Source: Bodonicaedibacter sp963693005 (GTDB lineage Bacteria; Pseudomonadota; Alphaproteobacteria; UBA6184). Taken from it: 64,000 nt of DNA. The first letter of the stretch is position 1; the number at the start of each line of letters is the position of its first letter. The DNA lies in assembly GCA_963693005.1 (NCBI GenBank), contig OY843726.1, positions 186,001-250,000 of the forward strand, written 5' to 3'. The translations under genes and the position numbers were made by a program. Shown here piece by piece: positions 15,263 to 23,618 of the stretch. Under the pieces are notes generated by a model. The model was not told where the DNA came from, did not search any database, and worked only from the letters and a program-made list of their open reading frames with translations.

Positions 15263-15811
15263 ATGAAATCAGTTTGTGTATATACAGGCGCTAGCCTTAG
15301 CGTGCCTAAAGAGTATCATGAGTCGGCTGTCGCGGTTGGGAAGATTATCGCAACCACTGGATATCAACTTGTTTACGGCGCGGGAAACACTGGATTAATG
15401 GGCACCGTATCTTCTGCAGTTGTCGATAACGGAGGGCATGTGCTCGGCATCACAACAAAACAGCTTGCTGATGTTGAGAAAGTCAACACAACTATTTCAG
15501 AGGTTAGAATTGTTGAAAATATGCACTTGCGCAAAAACATGATGTTTGAAAACAGTGACATCTTCCTTATTCTACCCGGAGGATTTGGCACATTAGACGA
15601 GTTTTTCGAAGTGGTCACCTGGAAACAACTTGAAATTCACCGCCATCCTATATTGATTTACAATTATAATGGCTACTGGGAACCTTTGAAAAAGCTTTTT
15701 GAATCAATGAAAAAAGTTGGATTCATTAAACAAAACCACATCGATATGGTTACTTTTATTAACAATGAAAAAGAGTTGTTAACTTTACTTCAAAATTTTA
15801 AAGTGACATAG
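15263..15811 (+). CDS. LOG family protein (cytokinin riboside 5'-monophosphate phosphoribohydrolase-like)
   Basis: 182 residues. It contains VYTGAS at the N-terminus, a Gly-rich YGAGNTGLMG (Rossmann-like), and the family signature PGGFGTLDE (PGGxGTxxE). The usual MHERKAxM appears as MHLRKNMM, so the Glu is Leu; the Arg is kept. LOG proteins cleave nucleoside 5'-monophosphates; in bacteria the natural substrate is often unknown. Start ATG 15263 gives the usual N-terminus MKSVCVYTG; a longer frame from 15206 would run into the promoter region. The nth gene follows after 28 bp. Confidence 0.88.
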   Translation: MKSVCVYTGASLSVPKEYHESAVAVGKIIATTGYQLVYGAGNTGLMGTVSSAVVDNGGHVLGITTKQLADVEKVNTTISEVRIVENMHLRKNMMFENSDIFLILPGGFGTLDEFFEVVTWKQLEIHRHPILIYNYNGYWEPLKKLFESMKKVGFIKQNHIDMVTFINNEKELLTLLQNFKVT

Positions 15812-15839
15812 TACAGCAGAGTTATTTTTTTGAAAAACT

Positions 15840-16481
15840 ATGTCTCGAATTAAAACTATTTTTGAGCGTTTGTCTGATCATATCCCCCTTCCGGAGACTG
15901 AGCTAAACTACACCAACTCTTACACTTTATTGGTCGCTGTAGTACTTTCGGCTCAAAGCACTGATAAGGGGGTAAATAAAGCTACAAAAGAGCTATTTAA
16001 AACTGTCAACACCCCTTCTGAAATGATAGATCTGGGGTTAGAGCGTTTAAAGTCACTTGTCAAGACCATTGGTCTCTTTAATACAAAAGCATCTAATATC
16101 ATCAAATTATCTCAGCTACTATTAAACGAACACCAGGGGGAAATTCCCCAGAATAGAAGCCAACTAATGACGCTTCCTGGCGTAGGACAAAAAACAGCAA
16201 ATGTTGTATTAAACGTAGCCTTTGGTCAACCAACCATCCCCGTTGACACTCATGTTGCACGCTTAGCTAACCGTTTAGGGCTATCTAAAGAGACTCATCC
16301 AAACAAAATTGAAACCGACTTAGAATCAAAGATTCCTAAAGAATTCCTAAAGAGTGCTCATCATCTTATGATTTTGCATGGCAGATACACCTGCAAAGCA
16401 CGTTCTCCTTTATGCAAAAATTGCTTTATCTCTGACCTATGCAATTTCACCCTAAAAGATGCAGTAAAGTTCAGGGCCTAA
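15840..16481 (+). CDS. nth: endonuclease III (DNA glycosylase/AP lyase)
   Basis: 213 residues, full length. The helix-hairpin-helix is LPGVGQKTANVV, with the catalytic Lys118. The catalytic Asp136 is in VDTHVAR. The C-terminus carries a 4Fe-4S cluster with the exact spacing C-x6-C-x2-C-x5-C. It removes oxidised pyrimidines and cuts at abasic sites in base-excision repair. It follows the LOG gene in the same direction and is ended by a strong bidirectional terminator 25 bp on. Confidence 0.95.
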   Translation: MSRIKTIFERLSDHIPLPETELNYTNSYTLLVAVVLSAQSTDKGVNKATKELFKTVNTPSEMIDLGLERLKSLVKTIGLFNTKASNIIKLSQLLLNEHQGEIPQNRSQLMTLPGVGQKTANVVLNVAFGQPTIPVDTHVARLANRLGLSKETHPNKIETDLESKIPKEFLKSAHHLMILHGRYTCKARSPLCKNCFISDLCNFTLKDAVKFRA

Positions 16482-16503
16482 TTCATCCATAACCCTTAAT
16501 AAT

Positions 16504-16540
16504 AAAAAAAGCGCCGAAAGAACTATGGCGCTTTTTTTTT
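16504..16540. terminator. bidirectional terminator between nth and the secreted protein gene
   Basis: GCGCC pairs with GGCGC (with extension through the A and T runs) around an 11-base loop, flanked by A7 on the left and T9 on the right. It separates two convergent genes and works in both directions. Confidence 0.85.
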
Positions 16541-16561
16541 ATTAAACAGTACGTTTATTAA

Positions 16562-17860
16562 TCAACGAGACCACCAAGAGGTCATCCAAGAAACTCCTTT
16601 TGTTGCCGTTTTTGCAATAGAGGTCGCAGCTGATGCAGAGGTGTTATAAACCGCACTTTTCATCAGTTTCGCAGCATAATGTTCTGTATTAATGTCCACT
16701 ATATTCCACTCCAATAACTGCTCATCTTCAGTAATAGAGAGTTCAACAACTCTTGAATGATGCTGAGTTACTTCTTCTTCAGAAAGTGTGAAAGCCGCAA
16801 AATTAGCAGCATGTTCAATAACTGGGTTCCAAGTTATGTCATTAACCAACCCAGTTCCCCAATCTGCATATACATAAGACGTTGTTCCTATAGCAAGCGC
16901 AGCCAATGGATTACTCGCAACAATCCCTGCAGCAAATCCAACACCCATCGTTTTTATTGCCGATGCCACTTTGCCTGCACTTTCTTGTTTTTGAGTCTCT
17001 AGATGCTGAACTAGCACATCACTAATAATAGTATTAGCCAAGTCTTTAAACTCATACGCTAAATAACTTGCTGCAGCGTTCAAATCCATACTTTGTGCTT
17101 TGTTTTTCATAAAAGCAGATCGATCATTTAATGTTTCGGTATTAGCTTTCATTTCTTCAATATCAAGCAACGTAGTCCTTGCCGGACCATCAAGAACTGT
17201 TGGCAATGCCCCAATAAGGTGGAGAGTTGCCTTCTGAGCCAACGACTCAACATAAGATTCTAAGCTATTAATTCCCAATAAGTTCTTTAACTCACTTTCA
17301 AGACGCTCTTTTTGTCCTGAATACTTTGTCAAAGCATCCGTAATACCACGAGTAGCATTTGAAGCCCCGCCTGCCATCAACATAAGGTCAACATACCCAC
17401 GTAAAGAGCCATTTAAAACGGGGTGCTCTTTTCCGCCTATAACGACGACATCTCCAGTTGCCTGCAAACGCTTTCTAAACTCAAGCCATAAAGCATCTTT
17501 AATTTTTGGAGAAATTGCTTGATACGCAGTAGTTCCTATATGCTTTGCTACTGCTTGCTTCAGGTTCTCAGTATAGGAATCTTCCGAAACTTCACCCTCA
17601 AAATCAGCCATACGAACGTCTGTATTTGAATCTTCTTCAGACAAGCAAGAATATAACTCCTCAACTGTAACACCTTCAGAAGCAGGAATCATGTGCTTGT
17701 CCGATAAAGAGAACTCACAAGAATATAGCTGATCACTCGCAAACGATCTGCAAGATTGCATAGAATCGGTATCATCTAAACGAAACATTGAAGAGTCTGC
17801 ATTCATTGGTATGCTGGTCAATACCGTCGACACATACAATGCATATTTAATTTGTTTCAT
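16562..17860 (-). CDS. large secreted protein of unknown function
   Basis: 432 residues with a Sec-type signal peptide (MKQIKYALYVSTVLTSIPMNA, about 21 residues). The mature N-terminus is acidic and has several Cys. The middle is helical and amphipathic. Around residues 320-355 is a Gly/Ala-rich hydrophobic stretch (MGVGFAAGIVASNPLAALAI) that could insert in a membrane. I recognise no family. It has its own good promoter and terminator and no operon partner, so it is expressed as a single unit. An exported effector or surface protein is plausible in a host-associated bacterium, but this is speculation from localisation only. Confidence 0.65.
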   Translation of the reverse strand: MKQIKYALYVSTVLTSIPMNADSSMFRLDDTDSMQSCRSFASDQLYSCEFSLSDKHMIPASEGVTVEELYSCLSEEDSNTDVRMADFEGEVSEDSYTENLKQAVAKHIGTTAYQAISPKIKDALWLEFRKRLQATGDVVVIGGKEHPVLNGSLRGYVDLMLMAGGASNATRGITDALTKYSGQKERLESELKNLLGINSLESYVESLAQKATLHLIGALPTVLDGPARTTLLDIEEMKANTETLNDRSAFMKNKAQSMDLNAAASYLAYEFKDLANTIISDVLVQHLETQKQESAGKVASAIKTMGVGFAAGIVASNPLAALAIGTTSYVYADWGTGLVNDITWNPVIEHAANFAAFTLSEEEVTQHHSRVVELSITEDEQLLEWNIVDINTEHYAAKLMKSAVYNTSASAATSIAKTATKGVSWMTSWWSR

Positions 17861-17892
17861 AAATATTAATCCTGTTTCATGGTTCGAACATT

Positions 17893-17920
17893 AATATAGG
17901 TAATCAACCACAGAAGTCAA
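17893..17920 (-). promoter_or_regulatory. promoter of the large secreted protein gene
   Basis: On the minus strand TTGACT (17915-17920), a 16-bp spacer and TATATT (17893-17898) lie about 33 bp before the ATG. Both boxes are near consensus. An additional TTGACA lies 10-11 bp further upstream. Confidence 0.5.
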
Positions 17921-18066
17921 TACTTTTGTCAAAAAAAAACACACGTTCTATCTTACTTTAAAAAAACAAGGAGAAACATCTATCTTTATACGCCACTTAC
18001 AAGGATCCCATTCAATTAGAAACCTCTACTATTGCAAAATGTTTCTCTGAAAGAGAGGCAAACCTA

Positions 18067-18095
18067 TTCAAAACTTACTCCAAGTGTGCTACATT
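18067..18095 (+). promoter_or_regulatory. extended -10 promoter before trxB
   Basis: TTCAAA (18067-18072), 17-bp spacer, then TACATT (18090-18095) preceded by TG at the extended -10 position. It lies 50 bp before trxB. The rest of the 284-bp gap to the divergent secreted-protein gene shows only the promoter of that gene. Confidence 0.35.
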
Positions 18096-18144
18096 TTCCA
18101 AAAATGTAAAATCACTTCCAATTTAAACTCTACAGGAATTGTAA

Positions 18145-19092
18145 ATGACAACTTCTAAACACACTCGTTTAATAATTATCGGATCAGGTCCAGCCGGATA
18201 CACTGCAGCGATTTATGCAGCCCGCGCAAACTTAAAGCCGATTCTCGTAACTGGGTTACAGCCAGGAGGTCAACTCACTATCACGACCGACGTTGAAAAC
18301 TTCCCAGGATTCGCAAACACTATTCAAGGCCCTTGGTTAATGGGTCAAATGCTCCAACAAGCTCAAAATATGGGTGCTGAAATCATTTATGACTATATAT
18401 CCAAGGTTGACTTTTCAAACCGCCCCTTCACTTGCTATGGTGAGAATCAAACATTTACAGCAGATGCAGTAGTTATTGCCACTGGTGCAGAAGCAAAGTG
18501 GCTAGGTATACCTTCGGAAGCTACTTTTAAAGGGTTTGGGACTTCTGCTTGTGCTACTTGCGATGGATTCTTTTTTAAGGAAAAGCACGTTGCCGTTATT
18601 GGAGGAGGAAATAGCGCTGTTGAGGAGGCTCTCTATCTTTCTAATATCGCAGACAAGGTGACTCTTATCCATCGACGAGACACCCTGCGTGCCGAAAAAG
18701 TTTTACAAGACCGACTCTTAAAGAGCCCAAAAATTAACATCATTTGGAACCATCAAGTCGATGAGTTTTTAGGAGATGATACAAAAAGCAAAGACCTCAC
18801 CTCGATTCGCCTAAAGTCTACGCAAGATCAATCAGTGAAGACTATCGAAGTTGATGGCGCATTTATCGCCATTGGCCATTCTCCAAAAACTGATTTGTTT
18901 AAGGGTCAACTACCTCTAGATGAGGTTGGTTATATTCTGACGGAAAAAGGTACAGTAAGCACAAATATCCCTGGTGTATTTGCGGCGGGTGACGTCCAAG
19001 ACAAAACCTATCGTCAAGCTGTAACTGCTGCCGGGCAAGGCTGTATGGCGGCTCTAGATGCAGAAGCTTTTTTAACCCTAAATGATAAATAA
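18145..19092 (+). CDS. trxB: thioredoxin-disulfide reductase
   Basis: 315 residues. The FAD-binding motif is IIGSGPAGYTAAIYAARA at the N-terminus. The redox-active CATC (Cys136, Cys139) sits within the NADPH domain, which has IGGGNSAVEEALYLS. The C-terminal FAD block is GVFAAGDVQD. It reduces thioredoxin with NADPH and thereby supports peroxiredoxins such as the Bcp encoded nearby. A LysR-type regulator gene follows after 11 bp, a pairing often seen in alphaproteobacteria. Confidence 0.97.
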   Translation: MTTSKHTRLIIIGSGPAGYTAAIYAARANLKPILVTGLQPGGQLTITTDVENFPGFANTIQGPWLMGQMLQQAQNMGAEIIYDYISKVDFSNRPFTCYGENQTFTADAVVIATGAEAKWLGIPSEATFKGFGTSACATCDGFFFKEKHVAVIGGGNSAVEEALYLSNIADKVTLIHRRDTLRAEKVLQDRLLKSPKINIIWNHQVDEFLGDDTKSKDLTSIRLKSTQDQSVKTIEVDGAFIAIGHSPKTDLFKGQLPLDEVGYILTEKGTVSTNIPGVFAAGDVQDKTYRQAVTAAGQGCMAALDAEAFLTLNDK

Positions 19093-19103
19093 ATGAGTTG
19101 TTA

Positions 19104-20012
19104 ATGGTTGATATTCGATTATTAAGTACAAAAGTAGACTGGGACAAACTCCGTATTTTCAACCATGTCGCTTGGTCAGGTTCTTTAACAAAAGCCTCAG
19201 AGAAACTTGCACTCTCACAGTCTGCAGTAAGTCGGCAAATCTCCGCCCTAGAAAGCACGATGGGTTGCCGTTTGTTTCGGCGTCACCCCCGTGGATTAAT
19301 GCTCACAGAACAGGGGGATATTCTCTTCGAAACTACACAAGAAATTTTTGGGAAGATTTCCCACACTCTATCAACTTTAAAAGATACTAAAGATACTGCA
19401 GCTGGCCATTTGCGTATCGCAGCAACTCAGACTTTTTCAAACTTTTGGCTGGCACCTCGCATCCATAAATTCTTAGCGCAATACCCAGATATTCGCCTAA
19501 CCCAAACAATTTCTGATGATGATGCTAACTTACTCCAAGAGGGCTCAGACCTTGCTATCAAACCAGTCTCTTCGTCTCAGTTGCGCATGATTCAAAGGCC
19601 CCTAATGACTCTTCAACGGGGCATTTATGCTAGCGAAAAGTATCTAGAGCAAAACGGCACTCCAAATAAATTAGAAGATTTAGTTCATCACAAACTTATT
19701 GTGTTTGGTGAGGAGTCTTCTTCTCTAGAAAATACAAACATTTTACTATACTTAGGCTTAAATGAGGATTCTGCTCGACGCATTCCGTATTTCGCAGCAA
19801 ACAGTAATTTGGCCATAGCTACTGCAGTAACCAATGACTTGGGCATTGCCGTTCTAGATGAATATATAGCTGCTCAATACCCATTCTTACACCCCGTATT
19901 ACAAAACATAAAAATTCCAGAACTCACTTACTACCTCGTCTATCCTGAAGAGCTCCGTCGCTCCAAAAAGATCGCGTCCTTCAGAGATTTTATTATGGAG
20001 AACATCGAATAA
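19104..20012 (+). CDS. LysR-family transcriptional regulator
   Basis: 302 residues. The N-terminal winged helix-turn-helix has GSLTKASEKLALSQSAVSRQISALE, cut here to its key part SQSAVSRQISALE, and the family wing TPRGLxLTE appears as HPRGLMLTE. The C-terminal part is the periplasmic-binding-like co-inducer domain. I took ATG 19104; an upstream TTG codon is less likely. It lies directly after trxB and 4 bp before an MFS gene, so it may control this transporter or respond to redox state. The effector is unknown. Confidence 0.9.
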   Translation: MVDIRLLSTKVDWDKLRIFNHVAWSGSLTKASEKLALSQSAVSRQISALESTMGCRLFRRHPRGLMLTEQGDILFETTQEIFGKISHTLSTLKDTKDTAAGHLRIAATQTFSNFWLAPRIHKFLAQYPDIRLTQTISDDDANLLQEGSDLAIKPVSSSQLRMIQRPLMTLQRGIYASEKYLEQNGTPNKLEDLVHHKLIVFGEESSSLENTNILLYLGLNEDSARRIPYFAANSNLAIATAVTNDLGIAVLDEYIAAQYPFLHPVLQNIKIPELTYYLVYPEELRRSKKIASFRDFIMENIE

Positions 20013-20016
20013 CACC

Positions 20017-21219
20017 ATGAAAAAAGAGTTCTCACAAACAAAACTTTCATTAATCACGTTTACGTTGATATTGGGCAGCATAATCATTAACTCTGCTATG
20101 GATATGCATGCCCCCGTTTTACCTGAAATTAGCCAATTCTTTAATACAACAGAGCAACTAACTCAATGGACTGTCAGCAGTTACTTTCTAGGCACTGCAA
20201 TCGCTGCCCTTTTCTATGGCCCTTTAGCCGACTGTTATGGTCGAAGAAAAATGCTACTTTTGGGAGTTAGCTTTTTTGCAGCATCGTCACTTTGGTGCAC
20301 CGTTGCACAAGATATTTATGAGCTTATTGTTGCACGTTTTTTTCAAGGTGTTGGTGGGGTTGCTTCTTCTGTAATTTGGCTAACTATTATTAAAGACATT
20401 TTCAAAGGTAAAGACAGCGTTCGAACTCTTAATATTTTTAACATCACCATCTCCGTATCCCTTTCAGCGGCACCCATTGCTGGCAGCATTATTGCCGACT
20501 ATTATGGGTGGAGGGGCGTGTTTGCGGCACTCAGCATTCTGGGAGTAACTCAGGTGATTTTGGTGGCTATAATTATTCCAGAAACGCTTTCTAGAAGCAA
20601 TGCTCAACCTCTTTCCATAACCAAAGCGTTTCGAAACTATACCAATATATTTTCGAGCCGTTCCTTTCTTTTGTTTTCATTAGTAAACGGCATAATTCAT
20701 GGGCTATATGTCGCTCAAATTCCTCTATTGTCTATCCATTTTCAAGATGTTTTGAATGTCAGTCGTGAAGCTTTTGCGCTTTACCTATTCATACCTACAT
20801 TTTTTTATGCAATTTCTGGGGCATTCGTACGACAGTATGTTCAAGATAGCGGCTTATACTCTACAATTCAGATTGGAATGTATTTAGTTGGTGCATACAT
20901 TGTAAGCTTATTAATCGTTCAGATGTTCTTTGCTGAATCTGTAAATATGATCGTATTAACTTACTGTGTATATACCGTATGTTGCCCGTTTATCGGTACT
21001 GTCGTAACTACAAAAGCTATGGAAGTTTTTCATTCAATGGGGGGGACGTCATCATCCGCCGTCACGTCTATTCGACAGCTTATGGCCTCAATCATAACAT
21101 TTTCAGCTGCTGCTATTTATAATAAAACTTTCCAATCTATATCAGTAGTTCTGGTTATCTATAGCATCGTTATCATTCTAACCTTTTTTGCACAAAAAGA
21201 AGAACTTGCCAAATTATAA
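20017..21219 (+). CDS. Bcr/CflA-type multidrug efflux MFS transporter
   Basis: 400 residues, 12 membrane segments. Near the N-terminus MDMHAPVLPEI matches the Bcr/CflA pattern (D-x-Y-x-P-x-x-P-x-I), and GPLADCYGRRKMLLLG is MFS motif A. ARFFQGVGG is motif B (R-x-x-Q-G). Members export drugs such as bicyclomycin or metabolites and sulfur compounds. It is co-directional with trxB and the LysR gene, with a 4-bp gap to the latter. Its end is convergent with phrB (1 bp apart). A second paralogue is at 40817-42031. Confidence 0.88.
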   Translation: MKKEFSQTKLSLITFTLILGSIIINSAMDMHAPVLPEISQFFNTTEQLTQWTVSSYFLGTAIAALFYGPLADCYGRRKMLLLGVSFFAASSLWCTVAQDIYELIVARFFQGVGGVASSVIWLTIIKDIFKGKDSVRTLNIFNITISVSLSAAPIAGSIIADYYGWRGVFAALSILGVTQVILVAIIIPETLSRSNAQPLSITKAFRNYTNIFSSRSFLLFSLVNGIIHGLYVAQIPLLSIHFQDVLNVSREAFALYLFIPTFFYAISGAFVRQYVQDSGLYSTIQIGMYLVGAYIVSLLIVQMFFAESVNMIVLTYCVYTVCCPFIGTVVTTKAMEVFHSMGGTSSSAVTSIRQLMASIITFSAAAIYNKTFQSISVVLVIYSIVIILTFFAQKEELAKL

Positions 21220-21220
21220 G

Positions 21221-22651
21221 CTAATCTGAATCTTTTAGCTGACAGTATGCAAGTAAGGCATTATGACGACTCGCTTTTAAATCAACTATAGGAAACGGGT
21301 AATTTTCTCCTAAAGCTATTCCCGCTTTCAACAACCTATCTTGTGGGCTTTTCCATGGGTTATGAATATATTTAGCATCTAACTTGGCTAATTCTGGAAC
21401 CCAACGTCGAATATAGTCGCCACTTGCATCAAACTTTTCTCCTTGAAGCACTGGATTAAAGATCCGAAAATAAGGAGCAGCATCGACGCCTACCCCAGAA
21501 ACCCATTGCCACCCTAATAAATTACTAGCCAAATCTGCGTCTACCAACGTATCTAAAAACCACTCCTCACCTTTTTTCCATGAAATCAAAAGGTTTTTAG
21601 TTAAGAAAGAAGCCACTATCATACGAACGCGATTGTGCATATAGCCGGTTTCCCATAATTGACGCATACCTGCATCAACAACGGGAATTCCCGTTTCACC
21701 TTTTTTCCAAGCTTCAAAGTTTTGAAGATCTTCTTTCCAAGGGAACCCCCTAAATTTTAATCTAAACGGCTCTTTTTCAATATTTTTAACATAGAACAAT
21801 ATATGATAAGAGAACTCTCTCCATCCCAATTCAGACAAAAAACAATTAACATCATCTAAGTATTTACCCTCAGATAGCAGAAGATAATCACTAACTTTTT
21901 CCCAAATATATCTTGGGCTAATTTCTCCAAAATGTAAGGAGGGAGATAGTAAGGAAGTTACACTTAGTGATAAGAAGTCTCTGTTTTTTTTATAGCCTCT
22001 AAGGTTATTATCAATAAAAACAGACAACCTCGCCTTAGCCGACTCTTCTCCAGGCGTCCAATACTTCCTTAATTTTTCACCCCACGGTAGCTTTGGCAAT
22101 AAGCCTAATTCATTAATTTCTAAGCTACACAAACTCATGTTTTTGACAGTTGGGTTTTTATTTTTAGCAATGCTAGGGAGCGCACTGTCTACCCTAGTTT
22201 TTAAGCAGTGCTTCCCAAAAGGTGTAAACACCTTAAAAAATGAATCCTGTTTGTTTTTTATCTTTGGTGGATCAAATAATAAACTTCCATTAAATGATTG
22301 AACTCTAACTCCTAAATTTCGCAAATTTGACTTAATGTGTGTATCCCTAGCAATCACCGATGGTTCATAACATCGGTTCCATGCAATCTCATTAATTTTT
22401 AAAATTTTAATGGTTTTTTGCAAGATCGGTAACGGATCACCTTTAAATAAGTATAGTTGATGGCCTTTTAAATTAAGCTCGTGCTCCAAAGATCTCAAAC
22501 TATAGTATAACCACCATTTAGAGGCCTCACCTATATGATGAGTGTTTTTATCATATATATAAACAAGAACACATCTCTCTTGCTCTAAAACATATGTCAG
22601 GGCAGGGTTATCCTCTAACCTCAAGTCTTGTCGAAACCAAACTAACTTCAC
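21221..22651 (-). CDS. phrB: deoxyribodipyrimidine photo-lyase
   Basis: 476 residues, class I CPD photolyase/cryptochrome family. The N-terminal antenna domain starts with LVWFRQDLRLEDNPAL. The FAD domain has SPSLHFGEISPR, LGWREFSYHIL, TGIPVVDAGMRQLWETGYMHNRVRM and DADLASNLLGWQWVSGVG, the conserved FAD and DNA-binding blocks. It splits UV-induced pyrimidine dimers using blue light. The presence of such a gene is unusual for a strict intracellular parasite and suggests exposure to light at some stage. A cryptochrome role cannot be excluded, but the Trp and FAD blocks are those of photolyases. Confidence 0.95.
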   Translation of the reverse strand: MKLVWFRQDLRLEDNPALTYVLEQERCVLVYIYDKNTHHIGEASKWWLYYSLRSLEHELNLKGHQLYLFKGDPLPILQKTIKILKINEIAWNRCYEPSVIARDTHIKSNLRNLGVRVQSFNGSLLFDPPKIKNKQDSFFKVFTPFGKHCLKTRVDSALPSIAKNKNPTVKNMSLCSLEINELGLLPKLPWGEKLRKYWTPGEESAKARLSVFIDNNLRGYKKNRDFLSLSVTSLLSPSLHFGEISPRYIWEKVSDYLLLSEGKYLDDVNCFLSELGWREFSYHILFYVKNIEKEPFRLKFRGFPWKEDLQNFEAWKKGETGIPVVDAGMRQLWETGYMHNRVRMIVASFLTKNLLISWKKGEEWFLDTLVDADLASNLLGWQWVSGVGVDAAPYFRIFNPVLQGEKFDASGDYIRRWVPELAKLDAKYIHNPWKSPQDRLLKAGIALGENYPFPIVDLKASRHNALLAYCQLKDSD

Positions 22652-22654
22652 ACT

Positions 22655-23266
22655 CTACCGCCCTCTTTCAACTACCCCCCCAGACACTGAGCCCAACTCT
22701 ACACCTGCATCTAAAACCTTTACCACCCCAGCAGCTGACTCAAATGAAATCGAAGTTACTCTAGAGTTGCCAGATAGCGTAATAACTTCATTCCTCTGTT
22801 TCTTAGATTTTTTAACAACTATTTTTTCTATCTTTGAATCTTCAAAGGTAGCATCAGTTGCTGTAATCTCTAATCGTTTTGCATTAAAGTATTTCGCAGT
22901 CAGAGGGCCTATTAAACTCGCCTCCCCAGTAACTACAACGTGAGTTAATATACTTGGCCCTATAACACGCAAAACCTCAACAGAAGCCCCATCCATCTCG
23001 ACAGGTCCCGTTACATCTAAAACACTAAACTTACCCTTCTTCGAACTTTTAATCGGGCCAGTAACAGTTACTTTATCAGCAGTAATCTCATCAAATTGAA
23101 AAGGACCCAAAATACTCAGATCTTTAGCCACGACACTATTAAGTGTCAGAGCGCCCACAATCGATACCTTATCTAAACTCGTGTGTTGAAAGCTCTGATC
23201 TCCTAAGTACTGCTTTGCTAACAATCCCCCCAAACTTAATACAGTTACTATTAAAACACGATACAT
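22655..23266 (-). CDS. secreted protein with repeated V-x-G-P motifs (probable beta-helix)
   Basis: 203 residues with an N-terminal hydrophobic signal (MYRVLIVTVLSLGGLLA). The rest is built of short beta-like strands with the recurring motif [VIL]-x-[VIL]-x-G-P, seen at least five times (LSILGP, VTVTGP, LDVTGP, LRVIGP, ASLIGP) with a spacing of about 20 residues. This regularity suggests a right-handed beta-helix, as in bactofilins or polymer-forming proteins, but the exported N-terminus sets it apart. ATG 23266 follows AAGG at the right distance; a start 27 bp upstream is less likely. It ends 3 bp before the phrB start, so both may be co-transcribed. Function unknown. Confidence 0.7.
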   Translation of the reverse strand: MYRVLIVTVLSLGGLLAKQYLGDQSFQHTSLDKVSIVGALTLNSVVAKDLSILGPFQFDEITADKVTVTGPIKSSKKGKFSVLDVTGPVEMDGASVEVLRVIGPSILTHVVVTGEASLIGPLTAKYFNAKRLEITATDATFEDSKIEKIVVKKSKKQRNEVITLSGNSRVTSISFESAAGVVKVLDAGVELGSVSGGVVERGR

Positions 23267-23318
23267 ACCAACCTTATATACAAACACCAACACTTTATCC
23301 TATAACCAAAGGAAATTC

Positions 23319-23347
23319 TTGACCTTTTTACAAAATTACGATAAATA
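23319..23347 (+). promoter_or_regulatory. rpmG promoter
   Basis: TTGACC (23319-23324), a 17-bp spacer and TAAATA (23342-23347) lie 32 bp before the rpmG start. It is a good sigma-70-type promoter between divergent genes. Confidence 0.5.
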
Positions 23348-23379
23348 TTTTAAAAGTTTTTATTTTAGGAAATAACGCC

Positions 23380-23550
23380 ATGGCAAAGAAAAGTGCCGTT
23401 ACATTGATCCGACTCGTTAGCACTGCTGACACGGGTTATTTTTATGTAACAAAAAAGAACCCTCGCAACATTACTGAAAAAATGTCATTTCGCAAGTATG
23501 ACCCAGTAGTTCGGAAACATGTAATGTTTAAAGAAGCTAAAATCAAGTAA
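23380..23550 (+). CDS. rpmG: 50S ribosomal protein L33
   Basis: A 56-residue protein that begins MAKKSAVTLIRLVSTADTG and continues with FYVTKKNPR and KMSFRKYDPVVRKHV, the typical L33 pattern of alphaproteobacteria (zinc-free C- form, no CxxC pairs). It is a component of the large ribosomal subunit. AGGA lies 9 bp before the ATG, a promoter is visible upstream and a strong terminator follows after 14 bp, so it is a single-gene unit. Confidence 0.95.
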   Translation: MAKKSAVTLIRLVSTADTGYFYVTKKNPRNITEKMSFRKYDPVVRKHVMFKEAKIK

Positions 23551-23563
23551 CCTGACCTCTGAA

Positions 23564-23604
23564 AAATAAAGCTCCCGGATAAGTTTTGGGAGCTTTATTT
23601 TATT
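23564..23604. terminator. terminator after rpmG
   Basis: AATAAAGCTCCC pairs with GGGAGCTTTATT around a 10-base loop, with A-rich and T-rich flanks. It stops rpmG on the plus strand and can also end the SDR pseudogene transcript on the minus strand. Confidence 0.88.
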
Positions 23605-23618
23605 ACCCCCTCCAATTA

